A stretch of 23,799 nt of DNA from Flavobacteriales bacterium (GCA_016705545.1 JADIYA010000035.1:1-23799); one strand, 5' to 3'; positions 6,964 to 16,462 are shown, counted from the stretch's first letter. Notes: generated by a model from the letters alone, not told the origin. Made by a program: numbers and translations.

Positions 6964-9900
6964 TCAAGGCACCTGCTCAAGCCGAACTGCCGTGGGCGTG
7001 CTGCCACCGATGTTCAACAGGATGGGGTCGCGGTCGTTGTCTGCTCCGATATAGCGCACCACGCCATCAAGGTTGACATCGGCGTTCAGATAACCCGTGA
7101 CCGTGTTCGTCGGAGTCGATCCGCCGATCGCCACGAGGATGGGGTCGCGGTCGTTGCCGTTACCGACGTACTTCAACTCGCCATCACCGGTGACATCGCC
7201 GGCCCAGAGGACAGTTCGGGAGCCGATGTTGGCCTGCGCACTGCTGCCATGCGTGGCGGTGGCAGGAAGCGTGAAGTCCACGGTGGTGGTGGTACTTGAC
7301 AAGGTGATCGGGCCAGCGCTCATCACCCCCAGATGGTTCCGGTGGTGGATGGCTACGTGGTAGTTACCGGGTGCCACGTACAGGATGCACTGGTGAGCTT
7401 CCGTCCATACCCACTGCATCGCCATCGCGCTGCACCAGCGCTCCGCGCGTTGCCACCACCACGGAAGGCGTGGTCGCGTGGCGAAGCTCCACCACTACAT
7501 GGTCCACAATGGCGTTGTTGCCGGTTGCTGCCAATACAGATGGGGGCACTGAGGTTCCGCCACCGCCCGCCACGTGGGTATAACCAAGAGCGGTATAGGC
7601 TCGATGGACGGCACCAAGGCTGCTGCGCGCAACGCATCGCTCATGGTCTGCGCGCCACTGTCGTATGGCCTTGGAGGAACACGCGGGCGAAACGGCAACG
7701 GACACATCGCCGCCATTCACCGGGCCAGACGGTTCTTGCCGGTATCGTTCAGTTCAGTGAACTCTCCGCCTGCAAACGTGTCACCATCCGGAAGCATGGC
7801 CAGGGCGAACACGCCGAAGCCGATGCCAGACTGCACCGGAAATTCGTGTCCACGCTGCCATCGGTGTTCAAGCGGGCGAGCATGTGCCGCACCACGCCGT
7901 CGAACGTGGAGAACGAACCGCCGACCACCACCTTGCCGTCGGATTGCACGGCCATGCACCGCACGTTCGACCCCGCGCCATATCCTGGATCGAAGGTGAC
8001 ATCCACCTCCCCCGTTGATAGCAAGCGCGCCATGCGGGATCGGCTGAGGCCATGCACTTGGGTGAATTCGCCACCGACCAACACACGTCCATCCGGCAGG
8101 AGACCGATGGCATCAATGCTGGGCAACCCGGTCCCGCTGATCCCAGCGCCCGAAGGGAACAACGGATCGAGCACGCCGCTCGAGGAGAGCTTCGCAAGGC
8201 CTCCACGAGGCACCCCACTCACCTGCGTGAAGTAGCCGCCGATCAAAACGCTGCCATCCGGAAGCAGCGCGATTGAACTCACGATGTTATTGGGGCCGGC
8301 TCCGGCATTGAAGGTCATCGAGCGTTCCGTTCGTGCTCAAGCGGACCACGCGTGCGCATGCGGAACCGTTGTAAGCGGTCATGTTCGGCCACCAGGATTC
8401 GGCCATCGGGTTGCAGCACCAGCGCACGCACGTCGCCTGTGAAGCCTGAACCGCTGAGGAGCCGGGGTCGATCGCACCGGTGGAGGTGAAGCGCGTGATG
8501 CCTGCGCTGTTCGTGCCCGCGAAGTTGAGTCACCACCTGCAAGGACCTTTCCGTCCGGCTGAATGGCCAGTGCTTTCACACCGAGGTAAATGGCCGTGGC
8601 CCGGTATTGAAGGTAGGGTCGAGCGTTCCATCCGCGTTCACGCGCACCAGAGCCGAACCCGGCCTATCGTTATAACCCTGGAAGGAGCCGCCCACCAAAG
8701 CCTTGCCGTCGGGTTGCAATGCGATGGCATTGACCCGCGCGATCCATCCGGGATACAATGATATTCCTGCACCACTGAAGAACCCGGTATCCATGCTCCC
8801 GTCCGTGTTCACACGTGCGATGCCTTGTCGCAGCCAACCGTTGTATCGGCTGGGGTACCCCGTGATCACCGCTTTGCCATCCGACTGCAAGGCGATTCAC
8901 GCACATGGTCATTTGCGCCTTCGTTCACCACGAAGGTCATGTCCACAGTGCCATTGCTGTTGAGCCTGGCGATACGGGACCGCGCAATGCCATTCACCCA
9001 ACTGAACCAACCGCCTATCAGCACCCGGCCCGTGGAGGTGATGGCAACTCTCATGACGTTTGTTTCGGTCCCGATACCGGGATCGAAAAAGTTGCTAGGT
9101 GCCGTCCACATCACCAGAGGTGAGAAGCCGCACAACAATTGGGTCGAGGACATTGCCCGCATAAATGAACGACCCCACCACCACGGCTTTTCCATCGCCC
9201 TGTATAGCAATGTCGAACACATCGTTATCCACGCCAACGCCACCCTGGATATGGTAACTCGCATCGAGCGCACCGGTGCTGCTGATGCGCACGATGTTGA
9301 TCCGCGCCGTTCCATTGTTGCCGTTATATCACCACCAATCACAGGCTGCCGTCGGTGCCGGGCGATGGCGTTCACTGCAGGACCGGTGAACCCTGTTCCC
9401 GCACTGAACGGCGTCGTAACTCCCGTTCGCATTCAAGCGTGCATCTTTGCCGCAGGAACCCATTGTACGCGGTGAAGGTGCCGACCACGACCAGCTTCCC
9501 ATCAGGGCTCAGCAAGCGTCCTCGGGATATCCCCGGTGAACCCCGTTCCGATGATGAACGTGGGATCGATGGTGCCGATCGAAGAAAGCCGTGCGATGCC
9601 TGCGGCGGTGCTGCCATTAGCCCTTGAGGTGAATTCCCCAGGTAAATGACAAATCCCATCGGTCTGCGAAGGATCTGGCGCACGGTTCCCGAATTGAAGC
9701 CCGAAACAATGGACAGGCTCTGGTCAGTGTACCGTCGCTGTTGAGCCGTGCCAGTCGTTTTGATGTTCGTAAAGGTGGTTCCACCGCCCACGCCGCTGTG
9801 CGAAACGAAGTCGCCCCCGACCAGGATCTTGCCATCGGGCTGAATGGTGCTACGTACATACCCGAGAAAGCCATCTCCGCGACCGTATCCGATGTCGCTT

Positions 9901-9984
9901 GCGTTGAACAGCGGATACGATTCCGAGCACTTGCCCTTTCGCTAAGGCGACCATGAGCACGAGGAAGAGGAGAATGGAGCGCAT
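6964..9984 (-). CDS. Secreted delta-60 repeat protein with NDRDPIL C-terminal module
   Basis: ATG 9984 gives the signal peptide MRSILLFLVLMVALAKGQ. About 14 repeats of ~55 aa follow, each of the form (A/L)xxQPDGKxLVGGxFxxxxG followed by RxxIARLNxDGxxDxxF. Clear examples are ALQPDGKALVGGSFQGYN (~8700), ALLPDGSVLIGGYFTQVSG (~8250) and AVQSDGKVVVGGSFSTFDG (~7930). This is the delta-60 (DUF5122) repeat, predicted to form a beta-propeller-like surface domain. Residues after ~7740 form a separate module (FLQGPYDSGAQTMSDALRAA, AIVDHVVVELR, HHRNHLGVMSAG). It ends in two Asp-rich loops (GDVTGDGELKYVGNGNDRDP; DVNLDGVVRYIGADNDRDPI) and the final LEQVP. At least ten frame changes occur, but the total length (~1,006 codons) suits a single gene. 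Export is inferred. No canonical T9SS domain is seen. Confidence 0.82.
7019..7156. repeat. Internal direct repeat encoding tandem NDRDPIL loops
   Basis: An identical 21-bp sequence lies at 7019-7039 and 7136-7156, exactly 117 bp (39 codons) apart. On the minus strand it encodes NDRDPIL followed by a further two-loop repeat (IGGSTPT). Related but diverged copies lie at about 10087-10107 and 10202-10221 in the neighbouring gene. The repeat reflects duplicated protein loops, not a mobile element. Confidence 0.75.
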
Positions 9985-10031
9985 GGGAGAATGCTGTGGG
10001 ATATGTATTCTAGCAATGACGGTTGTTTGCC

Positions 10032-11328
10032 TCAGGGCACCTGCTCCACCCGCACCGCCGTGGGCGAGCTTCCACCGATGTTCACCAGGATGGGATCGCG
10101 GTCATTGTTGTTACCCATGGCGCACCACGCCATCCATGGTCACATCCGCAGCATGGTAGCCGGTTGCCGTGGCGGTTGGCGTGGAGCCGCCGATCGGCGC
10201 GAGGATAGGATCCGGTCGTTGCCATTGCCTACATACTTCAAGCGGTCGTCAGCAATCACATTGCCGCTCCACAGGGTTCGCGTCGTGCCTACGGTCTTCC
10301 GTGGCAGATCGGTGAAAGCGCCGGGCGCGTGTAGCAGTTCGTGGCCGAAGCGCGGAAGTCCATCGTCCAGGTATTAAGGGCCATGCTGGAGCGCTGACGC
10401 CGACACGGCCGCGAGGTGGTTGCGGTGGCGCACCACCACATGGTAAAGGCCGGCGGTGGTGTTCAGCCGTAAAGCAGAAAAGCCGTCCACAGACACCACG
10501 TCGCCGTCGCGCTGCACCAGGCCATGTCCAGTGGCCACGGTGGGGCCGGTGGGCGATGTGCGCAGTTCCACGCGCACCCAGTCAACGATGGCGTTGTTGC
10601 CAGTGACGGCAAGTACGGACGGAGCCACGGTCTCCCCGCCCGGTCCGCCATAGATCGCGGAATACGGTTTCCGTGGAAGGATTCATCCCGGCCACGCGCA
10701 GGTCATCGCGCATCAGGTTCGCACCTTGTTCGTAGGCACCATCCAGCCATATCCTGGGTTGGACCCCACCCAGGGCAGTGTATAGTTGACCGTGATGTCA
10801 TCGAACGCCGGCGTAAGAATTCCCGGTACCCACCCCGCAGATCAGCATGATGCCGAACCGCGCATTGGGCCCGCAACCAGTTCGGTCGGACCGTTTGATA
10901 CGGACTGATCTGGAACTCCCAATTCAGGAACTGGGAGAATGACGTGATGTTGTTCGCGGTCACGTATTACATACCCGTAGTCAGGTCCATCCAACCGGAG
11001 GATGGCCCCTGCACCGGCTGTGGCGGCACTAAGCCCAAAGACGTACATGTAACCCGTGATGCGGCACAGCCAGGCCGGATCATAGGGCAGCGGTGGAAGA
11101 GGGGCCGGAGTAGTTGGTGGGTGGTGGCGGCACGCTCAGGTCTTCGGACTCCTTCGAGATGCCGAAGCCGCCGGAAGCTCCGGCTATGTAGACCGGTGGG
11201 CTGCCGGTCCGGCTCAACCGGGTGGCGGAGCCGTGCCACCTGTGCTCTCAGTTCTCGTTCAACAAAACGTTCTGGCCCGAAGCCGAGAAGCCGATCGACC
11301 ATGCGAGGGGAGCAAGCAGATTACGCAT
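10032..11328 (-). CDS. Exported protein with NDRDPIL C-terminal module (paralogous tail to delta-60 gene)
   Basis: ATG 11328 gives the signal peptide MRNLLAPLAWSIGFSASGQ followed by NVLLNEN, where the frame breaks (~11248). The N-terminal ~190 residues (VYIAGASGGFGISKESEDLS; LSAATAGAGAILRLDGPDYG; ITSFSQFLNWEFQISPYQTV) match no family I know and carry no delta-60 repeats. From ~10750 the tail is collinear with that of the gene at 6964: RIWLDGAYEQGANLMRDDLR, PSVLAVTGNNAIVDWVRVEL, LVQRDGDVVSVDGFSALRLN, YHVVVRHRNHLAAVS. It has two NDRDPIL-type loops and the end VRVEQVP. Length is about 433 codons. The stop at 10034-10032 lies 47 bp before the delta-60 gene start, so the two may be co-transcribed. 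Several indels are present. The fold and partner are unknown. Confidence 0.7.
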
Positions 11329-11364
11329 GTCGGTGAATCATACCGCTAAACGGGCGCAACTTAA

Positions 11365-11901
11365 TCAGTTGCCCCCGACGAGAGGAACGCACCGGATCGG
11401 CCGACTAACCACATAGACCCACTCATCCTCCACCCTGCCGTTCTTACCCGGCGTGCCGACCAGCTTCGCTTCAGCGTGAAGCCTGCCTTCTCAAGGTGCG
11501 CTGTGATGCGATATTAGTCCAGAAGGTAGTGCCGAATCCGTGTCACTTCAGGGAACTCCGCGAAGCCTGGCACCACCATCTGACTGATGGCCTCGGCCCA
11601 TGATCGCCATGGCCACGGTGCTCGCGCCCGAACCAGAATCCCACTTCCATGTTGGCCGCCACCACAGGTCGTGGCGAGGATGAAGCCGATGGCACCGCAC
11701 GCCTCGCCGTTGATGTCGATGCCATCTGCGGAAAGGAAGCTGCTGCGCCGCTTCGTTCAGGAAGACTCGGCCATGATCACTCAGTGTACGGATGCGGGGA
11801 AGCATCACTCAGGAAGACGGCGATGGTTGGATGGTTGGCGTGATTCACCAATCCCGGAAGATACGGCGGCTGCCGCCGGAACGGCCGCGGCACAAACGCA
11901 T
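11365..11901 (-). CDS. GNAT family N-acetyltransferase (RimJ/RimL-like)
   Basis: The enzyme would transfer acetyl from acetyl-CoA to an amine on a protein, amino acid or antibiotic; the substrate is unknown. The ATG at 11901 overlaps the upstream stop (TGATG), so translation is probably coupled. Pieces in successive frames are GLVNHANHPTIAVFLSDASP, the beta-strand segment GEACGAIGFILATT, NMEVGFWFGREHRGHG (acetyl-CoA pyrophosphate-binding R/Q-x-x-G-x-G/A region), AISQMVVPGFAEFPEVTRIR and, at the C-terminus, EKAGFTLK then GKNGRVEDEWVYVV. The stop TGA is at 11367-11365. Length is about 179 codons, normal for the family, with at least four indels. Its C-terminal third is duplicated at 6800-6963. 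Confidence 0.75.
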
Positions 11902-12564
11902 CACCGCATGTACGGGTAATAGCTTGGGTCGCTGCCGCAATACATCGGACGGGGCAGGCCAACCGCCATCTCAGCTACGCTGCCAACGGCTGTCATAGCA
12001 TCATCAGCGATTTGACCAGCCCACGTCGAAGGTCCAATCCTCAGAGTGGTATTGCGCTCCAAGCAGGCCGTCCGTTGCAGCCTTCGGCACAGAGCGGCTT
12101 GCGCAGCGCGCCCGACCTTCACATCGATGCTGAAATTGGGCTTCGTGGGGGCTGCTCGCTTCCAAGCGAACTACATCAGTTGCTGTCGCTTCGTCGATGA
12201 TATCGAGGTCCGTGGTGCTTCCGCTCCAGTGCCTTGAACATGTAGAAGCTCAGTTCGCCTGAAGCGTCGGTGTTGTGCTGACCGTCCTCCTTTGTAGGCG
12301 CAGCCACAGGGTGAGCGCTCCGGCCGCGTCCTTAGCCAGGAAAGCGCACGCCGGTTGTTTCCCCTCGGAACCAAGCATCGTCCCGATGTCCTCCGAATCG
12401 AAATAGGCGATCGGGTCCAGCCTCACCGGTTGCAGGGGCATCAGGGTGGTGGCGAATGAGCAGGGCGGCTTGAAGAAATAGTACAAAGCAGCACCGCAGA
12501 GCGCGCAGACTGCGGCCGTCAAGTACAACGAGGCAGCTGAGTACGTTCCAGGTTCCATGGCCAT
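11901..12564 (-). CDS. Hypothetical membrane-anchored protein
   Basis: ATG 12564 (MAMEPGTYSAASLYL) is followed by one transmembrane segment (LTAAVCALCGAALYYFF) and an extracytoplasmic-looking region (TTLMPLQPVRLDPIAYFDSE; GKQPACAFLAKDAAGALTLW). After ~12280 the frame changes repeatedly: GELSFYMFKALERKHHG, then LDIIDEATATDVVRLEASS, and finally MTAVGSVAEMAVGLPRPMYC and DPSYYPYMR with a TGA at 11903-11901. That stop shares its last base with the GNAT start. Length is about 221 codons. I recognise no family. A longer frame begins at 12615, but the ATG at 12564 sits just ahead of the hydrophobic segment. Its coupling to the GNAT gene suggests a two-gene unit divergent from the cyclase. Confidence 0.6.
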
Positions 12565-12628
12565 GGTAAAGAGGGTTTGGTGATGGAAAGCTAGCAGCGT
12601 CGACCGGAACCGCAAGCGAATGCCCTCC

Positions 12629-12636
12629 TATATTTC
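12629..12636 (+). promoter_or_regulatory. Candidate -7 box of cyclase gene
   Basis: TATATTTC on the plus strand fits the Bacteroidota consensus TAnnTTTG except for the last base. It lies about 20 bp before the inferred cyclase start, in the divergent gap between it and the gene starting at 12564. Confidence 0.4.
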
Positions 12637-12656
12637 CGACGGACCCAGGCGGCGAC

Positions 12657-14502
12657 CTGCGCTTCTTTGTTTTCGTAGCAACCTCGCTCTGCGTCAGACC
12701 GCTAACGGTTGCGCAGGATCACTGCGGCTGCGCCTGCCTCGACAGCTGCACAGAAGCCAAGAAATCAGCGACTACGGAGGCCGCGCTGCGCCGCGCCGAT
12801 ATGGCCTTCGCGGAGGCATCTGCGCTCAGCGATACGGTACCCATACCCGCTAAATGCTGGTGCGGCGCAACGAGCTCCACCAGTACAGGGCGACTTCTTT
12901 AGCGCCCTCACCGACCTCTACGATGCGCTGCGGCTCTACGAGAAGAACAAGGATGAAGACGGACTAGCCACCACCGTGTACAACCATATCAGCGCCGTTC
13001 ACCACCTGACCGCAACTACGCTGAAGCCGGGCGATTCTACGCCTCGAGCCTGGCCATCCGCGAGCGCCAAGGCAACCAGCAGGGCGCGCGCTGCTTTACA
13101 GGAACATCGGCAGCCTGCTTGAGGATCTTCGGGCGGCCCGACAACGCGCTGGCCTACCACCAGACGCAACCTGCAAATACGCCGCACCCTGGGCGATGGC
13201 CGATGGATCGGGATCGGTCTCTCGAACCTCGGCGGTTGCTCGAGAAGAGCGGCCAGCCCGACAACGCCCGTCACTAGTTGGAAGCCGGCTTGGCCTTCAT
13301 CCGCAAGGAGCCGGGCGAGTTCCTGCTTGGGCAAACGCTCACCATGCTGGGCAAGGCCGGGTTGCGCGCTGGTGCCCTGCGCGAAGCCTTGGCCCATTGC
13401 ACCGCAGGCCTCGGATGCAGAGCCTTGCGGACGCGCTGCCACAGCAGGAAGCCTGCTTCGATTGCCTGCCTCTACCGTGCAGATTCCGCGCTCGGGCGTC
13501 ACCAACAAGGCGCTGATAATACTGGAACGGCTCACCGCCGCGCGCGACAGCATGTTCGGCCGGAACGATACCCGAAAGGCCTGGTGCGGCTCGAACTCAA
13601 CTACGCCTTCGAACGGCGGCAATATGCCGATAGCCTGGGGCGGCTCGAGGAGAAGCGCCTGGCAGACATCGCCTCGGAGCAGCGCGTGAGCCAGGGAGTG
13701 ATCGAAGCGCCTGTTCCTGTTCAGCTCCATCAGCGTCCTGCTCCTTGCCATTGGCCTGTGGAGCCGTTTGCGGTTCATGCGCCGGTCAAGGCCTCGTGCG
13801 CAAAGAGCGGGACCACGCGAGAGCCTGCTCCTGAACATCCTGCCCCAAACCGATGCGCCGATGAGCTGAGAGGCCAACGGCCGCGCCGCCACACGCGAAG
13901 GGGACAGCGTCTCCATCCCCTCTTCACCGACTTCCGACTTCACGCGCATGAGCGAGCGCCTGAGCGCGCACGAGCTCGTAGCCGAGAGACGATGCCTACT
14001 TCCCGCGCCTTCGGTGGCATAGCAGCAAAGCGCGGCCTCGGAAGTCAAAGACCATCAGCGATGCCTACGCCCCTGTCAAGCCAGCTGCCTCCCGAGCCAC
14101 GACGTGACAGTGCGCGCGATACGGTGCTGGCCGCGCTCGGCATTTGCACGGGACTGGCTGAAGGCGCGCCCAAGAAGCGAACGGGCAAAGGGACTTCCTT
14201 TCTTCACCATGCGCGCAGGCATCCACACCGGCCCGTGGTGGCCGGAATCGTAGGCGACAACAAGTTCAGTACGACATCTGGGGCGATACGGTGAACACGG
14301 CGGCACATGGAATCAGCTGGCGCCGTGGGCAAGTGAACATCAGCGGGCCGCCTTCCTCCTCAAAGGATGAAACGGGCCTCTCATTCTCGCCGCGGGCCGC
14401 GTAGCTATAAAGAGCAAGGGCGAGATGGCGGTGTTGTTCGCGCGCCAAAGGACGGAACTGCCCGCGCTGGAGAATTGCCCGGATGCGCCTGCGCCTCTTT
14501 GA
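12657..14502 (+). CDS. Receptor-type TPR / class III adenylate-guanylate cyclase
   Basis: A signal peptide (RFFVFVATSLCVRPLTVAQ) opens the frame. The start ATG seems lost to a one-base deletion (ACC-TGCGC at 12655-12660 would be ACCATGCGC). A Cys-rich HCGCACLDSCTEA and then TPR-type helices follow at ~12880-13690 (LYDALRLYEKNKDEDGLATV; YNHISAVHH; GLAFIRKEPGEFLLGQTLTM). One transmembrane helix (LFLFSSISVLLLAIGLWSRL) is at ~13710-13770. A helical linker with LLLNILPQ follows. The catalytic domain has DSVSILFTDF (first metal Asp; ~13905), SERLSAHELVAE, KTI-DAY (second Asp), MRAGIHTGPVVAGIVGDNKF and YDIWGDTVNTAA (~14272). This periplasmic sensor/cytoplasmic cyclase layout is common in Bacteroidota. 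cAMP versus cGMP cannot be decided. Many indels are present; the stop TGA is at 14500-14502. Confidence 0.85.
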
Positions 14503-14508
14503 GCGCAT

Positions 14509-15875
14509 TCAACGCTTGATAAACCCGCTCGCGGCGGCCGTCTCAAGCCGAATCGCATAAGCGCGAGAGAGCGCTCCACATCGAAGACGAAGCGGTCGCC
14601 CATGCGCGAGGGCACCGGGCCGGCATATCGCCCCAGGCATCAAGCAATTCCACCTGCGCGTCCGGTGCTGCATCAAGGACAGAGACAGTCAGCGGTCGGC
14701 CATGGGATCGGGCCATACGCGCAGGCCGTCATCTGCCCGGCGCGGCCTTCAGCGGCGATGGTCGCATCGTCGGGGCGCACCCATCGGACGCGACATCCTG
14801 CCGGTCGTTGGTAATCCGGTGAGAAACTGCCATCGGGCCTGATGGCGATGTCACGGATCGCCACAGCGCATCAAGCGCCGCCTTGCAGATACTCCTGCGT
14901 GAGCACAGTGTCACGCTCAGGGGTTGAAGCCGAAAAGCATGAGCCCACGATGCCAGAGGATGCAGGTGGTCGGAACGTCCTGCATCTCCGGGGATGGCGT
15001 CGCTAGTGTAGAACTCACGGCCCGATGGCGGATGGGTGTACAGGTGGCGATGGGCCGCGTGTACGAATAGGTGGCGGATGCGCAGGTGTCGGAATAGAAG
15101 CAGCTCAACCCGTCACGTAGTACGGATAGCTGTGGTCCTCGTTGGCCTGCAAGAGGTTGATCTCGTTGGACTGGAACATCCACTGTCCGTGCTCGGTATT
15201 CACCACGGCGCCATTGGGAAGCATGGCCAGGCCCTGCGAGTTGCGATGCCCCCACGTCCAGGTATGATCCGCGCGCGGGTTATCGGGCGACACACTGCCA
15301 TCCGTTGCGAAGCGCAGGGTCTTGCCGACGGGTGAGGAACAGCGTATCAGGACCATTGAGCCAATAATCGCGGTGGTCACCAGCATTGCCGGTGGTGTCG
15401 AAGGCACTCGCCCACCAGCATGCTCGCCCTGCATGGTAGTACGTGAGAAACACCTCTTCCTCCGATGGTGTCGTTAGGCATCGTAGGTGAAGCGCGGAAA
15501 CCTCGCACTGAGGGTTCCCGCCGTAGTACTGTGCCGTATCGAACACGGCCATGATGATCGGCGTGTTCGGGAAATCAGGATGAAAGGCCATGCCCAACCC
15601 GTTGCCGTACCCGCGATGCGTGCAGCGTATCAATACATCCGTCACCGGATCGCGCGTGATCGAGGGCCATCAGTCATCCACAGGCGGTCATCCGGCCCTA
15701 AAGGATCTCCCCGGGGATGTTCACACGGCTGCTATCCACCATTCAAGTCGGTGAGGAGCGTGGTGCTGCCAAGTGGATAAGGTGAGCTGAGCGCTGGAGG
15801 ACGTCCCGAGTTAAGAGCGCCATGACGATGAGTAAGGTGGTTCCCGAATGTCCATTTCGATGTACCGATTAGCAT
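14509..15875 (-). CDS. Secreted PQQ-dependent sugar dehydrogenase (soluble aldose dehydrogenase-like) with T9SS C-terminus
   Basis: This family oxidises aldose sugars with PQQ in a six-bladed propeller outside the cytoplasm. Visible pieces, N to C: a hydrophobic leader (TTLLIVMALLTRDVLQ), GPDDRLWMT, GYGNGLGMAFHPDFPNTPII, the blade with the family motif HTWTWGHRNSQGLAMLPNGA (family form GHRNPQG), NTEHGQWMFQSNEINLLQAN, EDHSYPYYVTG, ILWHRGLMLFGFNP and RDIAIRPDGSFSPDY. The end (MGDRFVFDVERSLA, then AYAIRLETAAASGFIKR and a TGA at 14511-14509) is a T9SS-type sorting domain. The start is tentatively ATG 15875. Numerous indels are present. It is the last gene of a likely operon with the phosphodiester glycosidase and TonB receptor, and its 3' end faces the cyclase stop 6 bp away. 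Confidence 0.85.
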
Positions 15876-15949
15876 GGTGACGTTAAGTCGGAGCGAGTCC
15901 CGGAAACACGACGGGGCAGCGTTCCCACTGACCGAGTGCTCGCAGAGCG

Positions 15950-16462
15950 CTATCGTTTGGTCACCGAGATCAGCGGACCCAGCTGCCCATCCAATTGCCG
16001 TAGGGCTTGCGCGGGCATGTAGGCCTTGCTCACGAAGCCATCGAGGTAGAGCGCGTCCACGCAGCCCTGTGCCAGGAAGAAGGCCGCGAAGTCATGGGGA
16101 AGTTCACCGCTTCCTTCGAGATCGCGAAGACCAGATGGCCGTCCTGCGGATACCCACGCCATTGCGCAAATGCACGTTGGTGGACCCCTTGGTGAATTGC
16201 TTGTTCATCGCACCATCGATCACGAGCATGGGCCCCGATTGCGTGGCGCAGCGCACCTCGGCCAGCACCGGGAACTTCTCTGTAGTGCTGATAAAAGCCG
16301 TATGGTCATTTGCGGTAGAGGCTATCGCGGCCGTCCTTCAAGTGCATGTTGATGCTCGGCCTTCGCTGGATACCACGGTGAACGCGAAACGCGTGTCCTG
16401 AGCCAATGCGGGCAATCGGAACAGGACGCACAGGCACAGGGCGATGATCAGTGAACGTGCAT
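15950..16462 (-). CDS. Phosphodiester glycosidase family protein (DUF2233/NAGPA-like), internally shortened
   Basis: ATG 16462 (MHVH, then LIIALCLCVLFRLPALAQ after one indel) gives a signal peptide. DTRFAFTVVSSEGR and INMHLKDGRDSLYRK follow. The conserved C-terminal core is clear: FISTTEKFPVLAEVRCATQ, SGPMLVIDGAMNKQFTKGST, NVHLRNGVG, HLVFAISK, HDFAAFFLAQGCVDALYLDG and QLDGQLGPLISVTKR. These are hallmarks of the DUF2233/NAGPA fold, which removes sugar from phosphodiester-linked glycans. Length is only ~171 codons, while relatives are around 240-260. The NGGM-containing segment expected between LYRK and FISTTEK (~16300-16325) is missing. That is either a real deletion or an assembly loss. The gene starts 13 bp after the TonB receptor stop, which supports co-transcription. 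Confidence 0.78.

Noticed and set aside
8866..9432. 188-aa minus-strand frame as a separate gene
   Set aside because: It is one of several frame pieces of the single delta-60 repeat protein; repeats continue across its ends in other frames.
7019..10221. Possible CRISPR-like or mobile repeats from the recurring NDRDPIL-encoding sequence
   Set aside because: The spacing is in whole codons (39), the copies lie in coding frame, and they diverge between genes. They are protein repeats.
12999..14048. 349-aa minus-strand frame across the cyclase region
   Set aside because: It is Arg/Ala/Leu-rich antisense. The plus strand carries TPR, transmembrane and cyclase motifs in several frames.
15874..16401. 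175-aa plus-strand frame
   Set aside because: It is antisense to the phosphodiester glycosidase gene, whose minus-strand motifs are conserved.
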